Assembly (NCBI RefSeq): GCF_036409475.1
Contig: NZ_JAYRCK010000025.1
Span: 25,424 to 89,423, forward strand
Source: Scandinavium sp036409475
GTDB taxonomy: Bacteria; Pseudomonadota; Gammaproteobacteria; Enterobacterales; Enterobacteriaceae
Direction: 5' to 3'
Length of the DNA stretch: 64,000 nt
Shown piece after piece: positions 26,425 through 36,166 of the stretch. Within the stretch, counting starts at the first letter, position 1. Each line of letters opens with the position of its first letter. Under the pieces are notes generated by a model, which worked only from the letters and a program-made list of their open reading frames with translations, had not been told where the DNA came from and searched no databases. The translations under genes were made by a program, and so were the position numbers.

Positions 26425-27816
26425 TTAGGCTTTTGGCGCTTTACGGCGGCCATAAACCAGCCAGGTGACCAGCACGCAGACGATGTAGAACACCAGAAAC
26501 ACCTTCATTGCGCCGACGGGGGAACCGGTCATCGCCAGCGAGGTCCCGAAGGCTTTCGGGATGAAGAAGCCGCCGACTGCGCCGATGGCAGAGATAAACC
26601 CGAGCGCGGCCGCCGTATCGGTCACGGCTTCCTGTTGCGCTTGTTCATCGCTGCCGCCGCGCTGTTTCACGCGGGCAATAGTTATCTGGCGAAAGATGAT
26701 GGCGATCATCTGGAAGGTGGAGCCGCTGCCAAGCCCGGCGGTGAGGAACAGCCCCATAAACACCAGGTAGAAGAAGGTGAAGTTGCCCGGTGAATTACCG
26801 CCTGGCAGCGTGAGGAACAGCAGGGCGCTGAACAACGCCATAAAGACGAAGTTCACCAGCGTGACTTTGACGCCGCCGAGTCTGTCGGAAATAAACCCGC
26901 CTGCTGAGCGTGCCAGTGCGCCGATGAACGGGCCGAAGAAGGCCAGTTTGAGGATATTCACATCAGGGAACTGGGTTTTCGCCAGCATCGCAAAGCCTGC
27001 GGAGAAACCGATAAACGAGCCGAATGTCGCCAGGTAAAGCAGGGCGAGGATCCACATATGAAGACGACCCAGCACCGGCAATTGTTCTGCTACCGAAGCC
27101 TTAGAGCTGGCGATATCGTTCATGCCAAACCAGGCGGCGAGGGTGGCAATCAGCAGCAGCGGAGCCCAAATCCAGGCGGCGTTTGTCAGCCACAAGGTTG
27201 AGCCATCCTCCTGTGGCACACCGTGTACGCCAAGGAACGTAAAGATCGGCAGGAAAATGACCACCGGAGCGGCCATTTGCATCACGCTAACCCCTAAGTT
27301 GCCGAGGCCGCCGTTAATGCCTAATGCGCCACCCTGACGGGCTTTTGGGAAGAAGAAACTGATATTTCCCATGCTTGAGGCGAAGTTGGCACCAGCGAAA
27401 CCACACAGCAACGCGATGACAATAAATACTCCGTATGGGGTATTAGGGTTTTGAATCGCAATGCCCAGCCAGACACACGGAATAATCAAAATAACGGTAC
27501 TTAATACCGTCCAGTAGCGCCCACCAAATAAGGGCACCATAAAGGAGTAGGGCACGCGTAATATTGCCCCGGAAAGCGAAGGTAAAGCGGTTAATAGAAA
27601 CAGCTGATCGGTGGTGAAATTAAAACCGACTTTATTGAGATTGACCGCAACTGCGCTGAACAGCATCCACACGCAGAACGCCAACAGCAGACAAGCCACG
27701 GAAATCCAGAGATTTCGCCGGGCGATGGCCTGGCCTTTGTTCTCCCAAAAGCCCGGATTCTCAGGCCGCCAGTCTTGTAAAAGGTAATGATTTTTCTTCT
27801 CATCTTGTTGTGACAT
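26425..27816 (-). CDS. narU: Nitrate/nitrite transporter NarU
   Basis: Major-facilitator protein of the nitrate/nitrite porter family, 463 residues (E. coli 462), with 12 hydrophobic segments. Nitrate signature motifs are visible: GFAGANFASSMGNISFFFPKARQGGALGINGGLGNLGVSV at about residues 140-180, and GLGSGSTFQMIAIIFRQIT at about 355. It lies upstream of narZ in the same direction, as in K-12. Expression in stationary phase is known for the homologue. Confidence 0.94.
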   Translation of the reverse strand: MSQQDEKKNHYLLQDWRPENPGFWENKGQAIARRNLWISVACLLLAFCVWMLFSAVAVNLNKVGFNFTTDQLFLLTALPSLSGAILRVPYSFMVPLFGGRYWTVLSTVILIIPCVWLGIAIQNPNTPYGVFIVIALLCGFAGANFASSMGNISFFFPKARQGGALGINGGLGNLGVSVMQMAAPVVIFLPIFTFLGVHGVPQEDGSTLWLTNAAWIWAPLLLIATLAAWFGMNDIASSKASVAEQLPVLGRLHMWILALLYLATFGSFIGFSAGFAMLAKTQFPDVNILKLAFFGPFIGALARSAGGFISDRLGGVKVTLVNFVFMALFSALLFLTLPGGNSPGNFTFFYLVFMGLFLTAGLGSGSTFQMIAIIFRQITIARVKQRGGSDEQAQQEAVTDTAAALGFISAIGAVGGFFIPKAFGTSLAMTGSPVGAMKVFLVFYIVCVLVTWLVYGRRKAPKA

Positions 27817-27928
27817 ATCGCCCTCGTTTGCACCAGTACGTTATGAAAAATAAGCAAAAAGAGTTCGCCAGAAACGATTGCTCCGGGAAAAATAAGTCTT
27901 TTTAGAGTGTTGTGAATGAAGGATAGAT

Positions 27929-27957
27929 AAAAAAGCGCCACCCCGCGAATGGGGCGC
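27929..27957 (-). terminator. Terminator of smvR
   Basis: On the minus strand AGCGCCCC pairs with GGGG(T)GGCGCT, with a one-base bulge, followed by TTTTTT. It lies about 40 bases after the regulator's stop codon. Confidence 0.75.
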
Positions 27958-27995
27958 TAATATCGTGGCGCTTAAGTGTTACTAATTGTAAGTTG

Positions 27996-28571
27996 TTAAA
28001 ATAATTCCAGCTCAATAAGATGATGCAGGTGGCGGCTAAAAGCGGCATCGTCAACTTCTGCCATGCCCAGCACATATATCCCGTCGAGCCCGCAAACTAA
28101 TGATATTAAACGCCAGGCGATATTTTCGGCGCTGTCACGTAAGGTGAATTCTTTTGCACGTTGACCCGAAAGGATCAGCTTTACGGCTTCGCCATGCCAC
28201 ATCGACATCGTCAGCAGGTAAGCGCCTTTGATTTCGGCGTCACTGTCTGCCAGCAACTGCGCCTGTCGCCAAAGACGAATATAAGGTTCAAGCCGTCGAT
28301 CTTCGCTGCCCAGCATCGAAAACAAACGATCGCGCCAGCTGGCGTTTTCCGGCACCAGCGGCAGGGCCATCATCTCTTCAATCAGCCGGACAAACGCCTG
28401 GGATTTCAGCTCTCCTGAAGAGGTGAAGTGATGGTGGACCTGACCGGCAGCAATGCCCGCCCGGCTGGCGATGTTGCGCACGGTCATCGCCGAAAACCCT
28501 TCTTCAAGTGCCACTTTCATGGCGGCCAACATGATGGTTTCGCGACGCTCTTCTCGGTTCAGATAGCTCAT
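27996..28571 (-). CDS. smvR: TetR-family repressor SmvR
   Basis: A 191-residue TetR/AcrR regulator with an N-terminal helix-turn-helix (FSAMTVRNIASRAGIAAGQVHHHFTS, about residues 25-50) and an all-helical ligand-binding rest. It is divergent from the MFS efflux gene smvA, the arrangement in which SmvR represses smvA; loss of SmvR raises tolerance to chlorhexidine and other cationic biocides in Klebsiella and relatives. Two CTGGACA-type operator sequences lie in the intergenic gap. Identification rests on position and family. Confidence 0.85.
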   Translation of the reverse strand: MSYLNREERRETIMLAAMKVALEEGFSAMTVRNIASRAGIAAGQVHHHFTSSGELKSQAFVRLIEEMMALPLVPENASWRDRLFSMLGSEDRRLEPYIRLWRQAQLLADSDAEIKGAYLLTMSMWHGEAVKLILSGQRAKEFTLRDSAENIAWRLISLVCGLDGIYVLGMAEVDDAAFSRHLHHLIELELF

Positions 28572-28613
28572 AGTTTCAGTCCCTGAGGGTAACCAAACGA
28601 TAATAACAAAAAG

Positions 28614-28665
28614 CTGGACAAGCGTTCAACTCTCAAGCAGGATCGCAATCTGGACAAGTGTCCAG
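28614..28665. promoter_or_regulatory. Probable SmvR operators
   Basis: A perfect 7-bp inverted repeat CTGGACA-AG-TGTCCAG at 28650-28665, and a second, half-degenerate copy CTGGACA-AG-CGTTCAA at 28614-28629, 36 bases apart in the smvR/smvA gap. Size and symmetry fit a TetR-family dimer site controlling both genes. Confidence 0.7.
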
Positions 28666-28689
28666 TTCTGTTCAAAAGAGGGAAAGAGT

Positions 28690-30183
28690 ATGTTTCGTCA
28701 ATGGTTAACGTTGATTGCTATTGTGCTGGTCTATATCCCGGTAGCGATTGATGCCACGGTGTTGCACGTTGCTGCGCCCACGCTGAGCGTTCAGCTGGGG
28801 GCCAGTGGCAATGAGCTGCTGTGGATCATTGATATCTATTCGCTGGTGATGGCCGGGATGGTACTGCCGATGGGCGCACTGGGCGACCGCATTGGCTTCA
28901 AGCGATTATTGCTGTTGGGCAGCGGCCTGTTTGGTCTGGCTTCACTGGCGGCAGCGTTTGCCGGTAATGCGGAATGGCTGATTGCGGCTCGTGCGCTGTT
29001 GGCTGTCGGCGCGGCGATGATTGTTCCGGCGACACTCGCTGGCATTCGTAATACGTTCAGCGAGGCCAAACATCGCAATATGGCGCTCGGGATGTGGGCG
29101 GCTGTGGGTTCAGGTGGCGCAGCGTTTGGCCCGCTAATCGGCGGTATTGTGCTGGAGCACTTCTGGTGGGGCGCAGTGTTCCTGATCAACGTGCCTATCG
29201 TGGTGCTGGTGATGGCTCTGAGTGCTCGCGTTGTACCGCCGCAGCCAGGGCGTCGTGAGCAGCCGCTGAATATCAGTCACGCGCTGATGTTGATTGTGGC
29301 TATTTTGCTGCTGGTGTGGAGCGCCAAAACGGCCATGAAAGGGGTCATCGCGCTGTGGATTGTCGGTCTGGTTCTGCTGTTTGGCGCATCGTTGCTGACG
29401 GCTTTCGTGCGTATTCAGCTAAACGCTCGCACACCGATGATCGACATGCGCCTGTTCACCCATCGCATCATTCTTAGCGGGGTGATGATGGCGGTGACGG
29501 CAATGATTACCCTGGTTGGGTTCGAGTTGCTGATGGCGCAAGAATTACAGTTTGTGCACGGCAAAACGCCGTTTGAGGCCGGGTTATTCATGCTGCCGCT
29601 GATGCTGGCAAGTGGATTTAGCGGCCCGATTGCGGGTGTGTTGGTTTCACGCCTTGGTCTGCGTCAGGTTGCGACCGGCGGCATGGCGCTGAGTGCGGTG
29701 AGTTTCCTTGGGCTGTCGATGACGAACTTCACTACCCAGCAATGGCAGGCGTGGGGGCTGATGACACTTCTCGGTTTTAGTGCCGCCAGCGCCTTACTGG
29801 CTTCTACTGCCGCCATTATGGCTGCCGCACCGAAAGAAAAAGCGGCGGCTGCTGGGGCCATCGAAACGATGGCGTATGAACTTGGTGCCGGGTTGGGTAT
29901 TGCGTTGTTCGGCTTGATTCTGACCCGAAGCTACAGCGCGTCGATTCTGTTACCGAATGCACTCAGCGCTGAAGCGGCAAACCGGGCGGGTTCGTCGATT
30001 GGTGAAGCCATGCAGTTAGCGCAAACACTGACGCCTGAGCTGGCGGATTCCGTGGTGTATGCCGCGAAAACGGCCTTTATCACCTCACACAGCGTGGCGC
30101 TGTTCAGTGCCGGTTCGATGATGCTGCTTCTGGCGGTGGGCATCTGGTTTGGACTGGCAAAAGTTCGCCAGTCCGTCGCCTGA
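28690..30183 (+). CDS. smvA: MFS multidrug/biocide efflux pump SmvA
   Basis: A 497-residue DHA2-type (14-helix) drug:proton antiporter of the inner membrane. Homologues export methyl viologen, acriflavine, chlorhexidine and quaternary ammonium compounds. Motifs: DATVLHVAAPTLS in helix 1 (the QacA-like acidic residue in DATV), LLWIIDIYSLVMAGMVLPMGALGDRIGFKR (motif A) and the GAAMIVPATLAGIRNTF region. AAAGAGGGAAAGAG precedes the start. Controlled by SmvR. Confidence 0.92.
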   Translation: MFRQWLTLIAIVLVYIPVAIDATVLHVAAPTLSVQLGASGNELLWIIDIYSLVMAGMVLPMGALGDRIGFKRLLLLGSGLFGLASLAAAFAGNAEWLIAARALLAVGAAMIVPATLAGIRNTFSEAKHRNMALGMWAAVGSGGAAFGPLIGGIVLEHFWWGAVFLINVPIVVLVMALSARVVPPQPGRREQPLNISHALMLIVAILLLVWSAKTAMKGVIALWIVGLVLLFGASLLTAFVRIQLNARTPMIDMRLFTHRIILSGVMMAVTAMITLVGFELLMAQELQFVHGKTPFEAGLFMLPLMLASGFSGPIAGVLVSRLGLRQVATGGMALSAVSFLGLSMTNFTTQQWQAWGLMTLLGFSAASALLASTAAIMAAAPKEKAAAAGAIETMAYELGAGLGIALFGLILTRSYSASILLPNALSAEAANRAGSSIGEAMQLAQTLTPELADSVVYAAKTAFITSHSVALFSAGSMMLLLAVGIWFGLAKVRQSVA

Positions 30184-31065
30184 TCAACTGTGGCGAGTCG
30201 CTGCCCAACATAACAAGGAGCCTGCGCAGACCATGCAGGCTCCTTGCCAGAACGCCCATGAGAGCGGGGCACTCAGCAGGAAAGAAGCCAGGGCTGAAGA
30301 AAGCACTGGCGTGAAATAAGACCCAACAGCCAGCAGGCTGACGTTGCCGTGCAAAATGCCTATGTTCCATGCCGCATAGGCGATACCGAGCGACAGGGCG
30401 CACATCACCAGTTTGATGACCACAGGCCAGCTGAACACCATCGGCGGCTGCGGGCTGGAAAAATACTGTATCCACAGGCTGAGGCCAGTCAGCAATACAA
30501 ACAGCGTAATGCCGTTTTTGCCTTTGGCGTATTTGGCAGTCACCGTGCAATACGCCGCCCAGATAAACGCCCCGACGAAAGCCAGAATATAACTCAGCGG
30601 ACTGCTGGCGATATTCTGTTTAATTTCCGCCAGGTTCAGACCTTCCTTACCGCCTAATACCCAACTGACGCCCAGCAGCGAAAGCAATAACCCTGGGATT
30701 ACCCACCAACGCGCTTTTTGCCCGTTAAAGAGAATCGCAAAGGCAATTGTCAGGCTGGGCCAGAGGTAATTGACCATGCCCACTTCAATCGCCTGCTGCC
30801 GTGTGGCGGCGTAGCCCAGCGAGAGCGCAAGGCAAATTTCATAGCTGACGAACAGCACGCAGCCAGCTAGCAGATAGCGCGGGGAAAAGGTTCTGAGTTT
30901 TGGAAAACCGACGGTGACCAACAGCAGTAAACCGCTGCAGGTGTAGATAGCCGCCGCGCCACCGACAGGGCCGAGGCCTTCGGAAACGCCGCGAATAAGG
31001 CCGACCATGCTGCTCCACAGCAAAATGGCGATGAGCCCAATGGAAGTTGCTCTGTTTTTAGTCAT
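30184..31065 (-). CDS. yddG: Aromatic amino-acid exporter YddG
   Basis: Drug/metabolite transporter superfamily (EamA) protein with ten hydrophobic helices, 293 residues as in E. coli when started at MTKNRATSIGLIAILLWSSM (31065); an in-frame Met 11 codons earlier is not conserved. The E. coli protein exports aromatic amino acids and methyl viologen. Its stop lies only one base beyond the convergent smvA stop. It is divergent from fdnG. Confidence 0.93.
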   Translation of the reverse strand: MTKNRATSIGLIAILLWSSMVGLIRGVSEGLGPVGGAAAIYTCSGLLLLVTVGFPKLRTFSPRYLLAGCVLFVSYEICLALSLGYAATRQQAIEVGMVNYLWPSLTIAFAILFNGQKARWWVIPGLLLSLLGVSWVLGGKEGLNLAEIKQNIASSPLSYILAFVGAFIWAAYCTVTAKYAKGKNGITLFVLLTGLSLWIQYFSSPQPPMVFSWPVVIKLVMCALSLGIAYAAWNIGILHGNVSLLAVGSYFTPVLSSALASFLLSAPLSWAFWQGACMVCAGSLLCWAATRHS

Positions 31066-31182
31066 TGGAAAGGTGAAAGCTGAAAATAGGCAGGCCATGT
31101 TTATAGCATCCCAACGCGATAATCCCTAAGGATTACAAAATTTTGTCATTCATGACTATTAATGGGGCGCTGGCAGAAGAGA

Positions 31183-31196
31183 TTGATTTGACGCAA
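31183..31196. promoter_or_regulatory. Probable FNR site of the fdnGHI promoter
   Basis: TTGATTTGACGCAA fits the FNR consensus TTGAT-N4-ATCAA (full left half, three of five in the right half). A -10-like TATTTT at 31218-31223 would place the transcription start near 31230, putting the site at about -41, the class II activation distance. Known for E. coli: fdn needs FNR and NarL. I did not find a convincing NarL heptamer pair. Confidence 0.55.
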
Positions 31197-31257
31197 AAAG
31201 TGAGACGGCCCCGGTGCTATTTTTCCGCCAGTTTTGTCCTACAACAACGAGGGAAAA

Positions 31258-34200
31258 ATGGACGTTAGCCGCAGAAAGTTTTTTAAAATCTGCGCGGGCG
31301 GGATGGCAGGAACCACAGCGGCAGTTCTGGGATTTGCCCCAAAACTGGCGTTGGCTCAGGCACGCAACTTCAAACTGTTGCGCGCAAAAGAGGTTCGTAA
31401 TACCTGCACATACTGCTCCGTGGGATGCGGGCTGTTGATGTACAGCCAGGGTGATGGCGCGAAGAACGTGCGCGAATCTATCTACCATATCGAGGGCGAT
31501 CCGGATCATCCGGTCAGCCGTGGCGCGCTGTGTCCAAAAGGCGCTGGGCTGCTCGATTATGTTCACAGCGAAAACCGTCTGCGTTATCCGCAGTATCGCG
31601 CTCCGGGCTCCGATAAATGGCAGCGCATTTCCTGGGATGAAGCGTTCACCCGTATCGCTAAGCTGATGAAAGCCGACCGCGATGCCAATTTCATTGAGAA
31701 AAACGAACAGGGCACCACGGTAAACCGCTGGCTTTCCACCGGGATGCTTTGCGCTTCGGCCGCCAGCAATGAATCCGGATTATTGACCCAAAAATTTGTC
31801 CGCTCCCTCGGGATGCTGGCGGTAGACAACCAGGCGCGCGTCTGACACGGACCAACGGTAGCAAGTCTTGCTCCAACATTTGGTCGCGGTGCGATGACCA
31901 ACCACTGGGTGGATATCAAAAATGCCAACGTGGTGATGGTGATGGGCGGCAATGCCGCTGAAGCTCACCCTGTCGGTTTCCGTTGGGCTATGGAAGCCAA
32001 AAACAATAACGATGCAACGCTTATTGTGGTCGACCCACGCTTTACGCGTACCGCATCGGTGGCAGATATTTATGCGCCTATCCGTTCCGGCACGGACATT
32101 ACCTTCCTGTCCGGCGTGCTGCTGTATCTGATCGAAAACAACAAAATCAACGCCGAATACGTCAAGGAATATACCAACGCCAGCCTGCTGGTGCGGGAAG
32201 ATTTCAGCTTTGAAGACGGCTTATTCAGTGGCTATGACCAGGCCAAACGTCAGTACGATAAAACCTCATGGAACTATCAGTTCGATGAGGACGGTCACGC
32301 CAAACGTGACGATACGCTGAGTGACCCGCGCTGCGTGTGGAACCTGCTGAAAGAGCACGTTTCCCGCTACACGCCCGACGTAGTGGAAAATATCTGCGGC
32401 ACGCCGAAAGCCGATTTCCTGAAAATCTGTGAAGTGCTGGCATCAACCAGCGCGGCCGACCGCACCACGACCTTCCTGTATGCACTTGGCTGGACGCAAC
32501 ACACCGTTGGCTCGCAGAACATCCGTACTATGGCGATGATCCAACTGCTGCTCGGCAATATGGGTATGGCGGGCGGCGGCGTGAATGCGTTACGTGGCCA
32601 CTCCAATATCCAGGGTCTGACCGATCTGGGTTTGCTGTCGACCAGCCTGCCGGGCTATCTGACTTTGCCGTCAGAAAAACAGACCGACCTGCAAACCTAT
32701 CTGCAGGCCAACACGCCGAAAGCCATGCGTGCCGATCAGGTCAACTACTGGAGCAATTACCCGAAGTTCTTCGTCAGCCTGATGAAAGCGTTTTATGGCG
32801 ACAAAGCACAGAAAGAGAACAATTGGGGCTTCGACTGGCTGCCGAAATGGGACCAGATGTATGACGTTATCCACTATTTCCATCTGATGGATAAAGGTGA
32901 AGTGAACGGCTATTTCTGCCAGGGCTTTAACCCGGTGGCGTCGTTCCCTGATAAGAACAAAGTCGTACAGAGCCTGAGTAAGTTGAAGTACCTGGTGGTC
33001 ATCGATCCGCTGGTCACGGAAACTTCCACCTTCTGGCAGAACCACGGTGAGATGAATGACGTGAGTTCTGCGGATATTCAAACCGAAGTGTTCCGCTTAC
33101 CGTCGACATGCTTTGCTGAAGAAGACGGGTCAATCACCAACTCCGGACGCTGGCTACAGTGGCACTGGAAAGGCGCGGAACCGCCGGGTGAGGCTATCAA
33201 TGACGGTGAAATCCTCGCGGGTATTTTCCATCGTCTGCGTAACCTGTATAAGACCGAAGGCGGCAAAGGTGCTGAACCGCTGTTGAGCATGAGCTGGCAT
33301 TACAAGCTGCCAGATACCCCGGCGTCGGACGAAGTGGCGAAAGAGAACAACGGCTACGCATTGGACGATCTCTTTGATGCCAACGGTGTCCAGATTGCGA
33401 AAAAAGGCGAACTGCTCAGTAGCTTTGCACAGCTGCGTGATGACGGTTCAACAAGCTCTTCCTGTTGGATCTACGCCGGAAGCTGGACAGAAAAAGGCAA
33501 CCAGATGGCCAACCGGGATTCCTCAGACCCTTCCGGTCTTGGTAATACGCTGGGTTGGGCATGGGCGTGGCCGCTTAACCGCCGTGTGCTTTATAACCGC
33601 GCCTCGGCGGATATCAACGGCAAACCGTGGGATCCGAAGCGGATGCTAATCCAGTGGAACGGGACGAAATGGGTGGGCAACGATATCCCTGATTTCAATA
33701 CTGCACCGCCGGGCAGCGCTACCGGGCCATTTATCATGCAGCCGGAAGGCCTTGGGCGTCTGTTTGCACTTAACAAACTCGCTGAAGGGCCATTCCCGGA
33801 ACACTACGAGCCGATGGAAACGCCGCTTGGCACCAACCCGTTGCACCCGAACGTGATATCAAACCCGGTGGCTCGTCTGTATGCCGATGACGCGCTGCGT
33901 CTGGGTAAAAAAGACAAGTTTCCGTATGTCGGTACGACATATCGCCTGACGGAGCATTTCCACACCTGGACCAAACACGCGCGGCTTAACGCCATCGCGC
34001 AGCCTGAACAGTTTGTGGAAATCAGCGAACAACTGGCGAAGAAAAAGGGCATTGCCAACGGTGACAAGGTGAAAGTCAGCAGCCAGCGTGGGTTTATTCG
34101 CGCCGTTGCCGTGGTGACTCGTCGCCTGCAAACGCTGAACGTGCATGGTCAGCAAGTGGAAACCGTCGGTATTCCGTTGCACTGGGGCTTTGAGGGCGTG

Positions 34201-34305
34201 GCGCAGAAAGGGTATATCGCGAACACCCTGACGCCGAATGTCGGCGATGCCAACTCGCAAACGCCGGAATTCAAGGCGTTTCTGGTCAACATCGAGAAGG
34301 CGTAA
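31258..34305 (+). CDS. fdnG: Formate dehydrogenase-N alpha subunit, selenocysteine-containing
   Basis: Periplasmic molybdopterin enzyme oxidising formate to CO2 and feeding electrons to menaquinone via FdnH/FdnI. The gene is a single frame of 1015 residues interrupted by one in-frame TGA at 31843-31845, codon 196, exactly the selenocysteine position of E. coli FdnG (flank QARV-U-HGPTVASLAPTFG). A start at 31258 gives the twin-arginine signal SRRKFFK. The [4Fe-4S] motif is CTYCSVGC (about 50-57). A naive annotation would split it into two genes (31258-31845 and from 31894). With nitrate reductase it forms a proton-motive redox loop. Confidence 0.96.
31843..31884 (+). promoter_or_regulatory. 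UGA(Sec) codon and SECIS region of fdnG
   Basis: In bacteria the SelB-binding stem-loop lies within about 40 bases after the UGA. Here the TGA at 31843 is followed by CACGGACCAACGGTAGCAAG, in which GGACC/GGT and the TTGCTCC segment can form a short stem-loop like the fdnG/fdhF elements. The loop fold was assessed by eye only. Confidence 0.7.
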
Positions 34306-34316
34306 GGAGCCACGCT

Positions 34317-35201
34317 ATGTCAATGGAAACACAGGACATCCTTAAACGCTCGGCAACCAACGCTGCCACTCCCGCGCCACGTGCGCGGGACTACAAGCAG
34401 GAAGTCGCCAAGCTTATCGATGTCACCTCTTGCGTGGGCTGCAAAGCCTGTCAGGTCGCCTGTTCAGAGTGGAATGATATTCGCGATGAAGTAGGCCACT
34501 GCGTCGGGGTTTATGATAATCCGGCCGATCTCAGCGCCAAATCCTGGACGGTGATGCGCTTTAGCGAAACTGAGCAGAACGGCAAGCTGGAGTGGCTGAT
34601 TCGTAAAGATGGCTGCATGCACTGCGAAGATCCCGGTTGCCTGAAGGCTTGTCCTTCAGCCGGAGCCATTATTCAGTACGCCAACGGCATCGTCGACTTC
34701 CAGCAGGATAACTGCATTGGCTGCGGCTATTGCATTGCTGGCTGCCCATTCAACGTGCCGCGCCTGAACAAAGAGGACAATCGGGTCTACAAATGCACGC
34801 TTTGTGTCGATCGCGTCAGCGTCGGCCAGGAGCCAGCCTGCGTAAAAACGTGTCCAACTGGGGCGATTCATTTTGGCACCAAGCAAGAAATGCTGGATGT
34901 CGCAGAACAGCGTGTCAGCAAACTGAAAGCGCGCGGGTATGCCAATGCGGGTGTATATAACCCGCAGGGCGTGGGCGGTACGCATGTGATGTACGTGCTG
35001 CATCATGCTGATCAGCCTGAGCTGTATCACAAGCTGCCCGCTGAACCGAAAATCGACACGTCGGTGAATCTGTGGAAAGGGATCCTCAAGCCGCTATCAG
35101 CCGCCGGATTTATCGCCACCTTTGCTGGCCTGATGTACCACTACATCGGGATTGGGCCGAACAAGGAAGGGGATGATGAAGAGGAGAACGAAGATGAGTA
35201 A
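34317..35201 (+). CDS. fdnH: Formate dehydrogenase-N iron-sulfur (beta) subunit
   Basis: Electron-transfer subunit with four [4Fe-4S] clusters and one C-terminal membrane helix, 294 residues as in E. coli. Cysteine groups: CVGCKACQVAC (about 39-49), CMHCEDPGCLKACP (about 99), CIGCGYCIAGCP (about 132) and CTLCVDRVSVGQEPACVKTC (about 159). The anchor helix is near residues 255-280 (PLSAAGFIATFAGLMYHYIG). It starts 12 bases after fdnG, and its stop overlaps the fdnI start. Confidence 0.96.
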   Translation: MSMETQDILKRSATNAATPAPRARDYKQEVAKLIDVTSCVGCKACQVACSEWNDIRDEVGHCVGVYDNPADLSAKSWTVMRFSETEQNGKLEWLIRKDGCMHCEDPGCLKACPSAGAIIQYANGIVDFQQDNCIGCGYCIAGCPFNVPRLNKEDNRVYKCTLCVDRVSVGQEPACVKTCPTGAIHFGTKQEMLDVAEQRVSKLKARGYANAGVYNPQGVGGTHVMYVLHHADQPELYHKLPAEPKIDTSVNLWKGILKPLSAAGFIATFAGLMYHYIGIGPNKEGDDEEENEDE

Positions 35202-35844
35202 GTCAAAAATGATTGTCCGCACGAAGTTCATCGACAGAGCCTGTCACTGGACGGTGGTGGTGTGCTTCTTTTTGGTCTCGCTGTCAGGCATTTCGTTCTT
35301 CTTCCCAACGCTGCAATGGCTAACTGAAACGTTCGGTACGCCACAGATGGGGCGCATACTGCATCCGTTCTTTGGCGTGCTGATTTTCGTCGCGCTGATG
35401 TTTATGTTCGTGCGCTTTGTGCGTCACAACATCCCGGACAAGCAGGATATCCCCTGGTTGAAAGGCATTGTGGAAGTGCTGAAAGGCAACGAACATAAAG
35501 TGGCGAAAGTTGGGAAGTACAACGCCGGGCAGAAAATGATGTTCTGGACCATCATGAGCATGATTTTTGTGCTGCTGATAACCGGTGTCATTATCTGGCG
35601 GCCGTATTTTGCGGACTTTTTCCCAATTCAGGTGATTCGCTACAGCTTGTTGATTCACGCCACTTCGGCGATCGTGTTGATCCACGCCATTTTGATTCAC
35701 ATGTATATGGCGTTTTGGGTGAAAGGGTCGATTAAGGGCATGATTGAGGGCAAAGTGAGTCGTCGCTGGGCTAAAAAGCATCATCCTCGTTGGTACAGTG
35801 AAGTTGAACGACGGGAAGAGCAGCAAAAAAACGAACTCGTCTAA
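35194..35844 (+). CDS. fdnI: Formate dehydrogenase-N cytochrome b556 (gamma) subunit
   Basis: Four-helix diheme cytochrome that reduces menaquinone on the cytoplasmic side, 216 residues (E. coli 217). The start at 35194 (MSKSKMIVRTKFIDRACHW) matches homologues and overlaps the fdnH stop (ATGAGTAA). Conserved His residues: ACHW (about 17), HPFFGVL (about 57), and LIHATSAIVLIHAILIHMYMAFWVKG (about 155-180). A strong terminator follows. Confidence 0.95.
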   Translation: MSKSKMIVRTKFIDRACHWTVVVCFFLVSLSGISFFFPTLQWLTETFGTPQMGRILHPFFGVLIFVALMFMFVRFVRHNIPDKQDIPWLKGIVEVLKGNEHKVAKVGKYNAGQKMMFWTIMSMIFVLLITGVIIWRPYFADFFPIQVIRYSLLIHATSAIVLIHAILIHMYMAFWVKGSIKGMIEGKVSRRWAKKHHPRWYSEVERREEQQKNELV

Positions 35845-35850
35845 AAAAGC

Positions 35851-35877
35851 ATGGCGCCTTAACCGGCGCCATTTTTT
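35851..35877. terminator. Terminator of fdnGHI
   Basis: Perfect ATGGCGCC/GGCGCCAT stem with a six-base loop and six T residues after it. Also flanked by A residues, so it can serve the convergent higA gene, whose stop codon lies at 35878-35876. Confidence 0.88.
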
Positions 35878-36166
35878 ATGCTTCGCGTTTCGCTAACGGG
35901 CGTAATCCTGACACATCAACCCGCTTTTCGGCTTCTTTCAGGCTCCAGGCCTGTTGCAGGTTGAGCCACAATTCAGGAGAGCTGCCAATCACAACCGACA
36001 GCTTAATTGCCATTTCCGGCGTAACCGCCGCTTTGCCGGCCAGCAGGCGGCTGGCGGTAGAAGGGGCTATGTTCATTGCACGCGCGAACTCACGCAGGCT
36101 GATGTTCAGTTCTTCCAGCGCCTCTTCGATGATATCGCCGGGACTTGAAGGGTTTGCCATTTTCAT
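35876..36166 (-). CDS. yddM: HigA-family antitoxin (YddM)
   Basis: A 96-residue HigA-type XRE protein: PGDIIEEALEELNISLREFARAMNIAPSTASRLLAGKAAVTPEMAIKL holds the helix-turn-helix (about residues 20-58), with the family ending PELWLNLQQAWSL. It overlaps the upstream toxin gene by one base. In HigBA systems the toxin gene comes first and the antitoxin represses the operon, as this arrangement suggests. Corresponds to K-12 yddM by position. Confidence 0.88.
   Translation of the reverse strand: MKMANPSSPGDIIEEALEELNISLREFARAMNIAPSTASRLLAGKAAVTPEMAIKLSVVIGSSPELWLNLQQAWSLKEAEKRVDVSGLRPLAKREA

Noticed and set aside
31894..34305. Separate 803-residue oxidoreductase gene
   Set aside because: It is the part of fdnG after the selenocysteine codon, not an independent gene.
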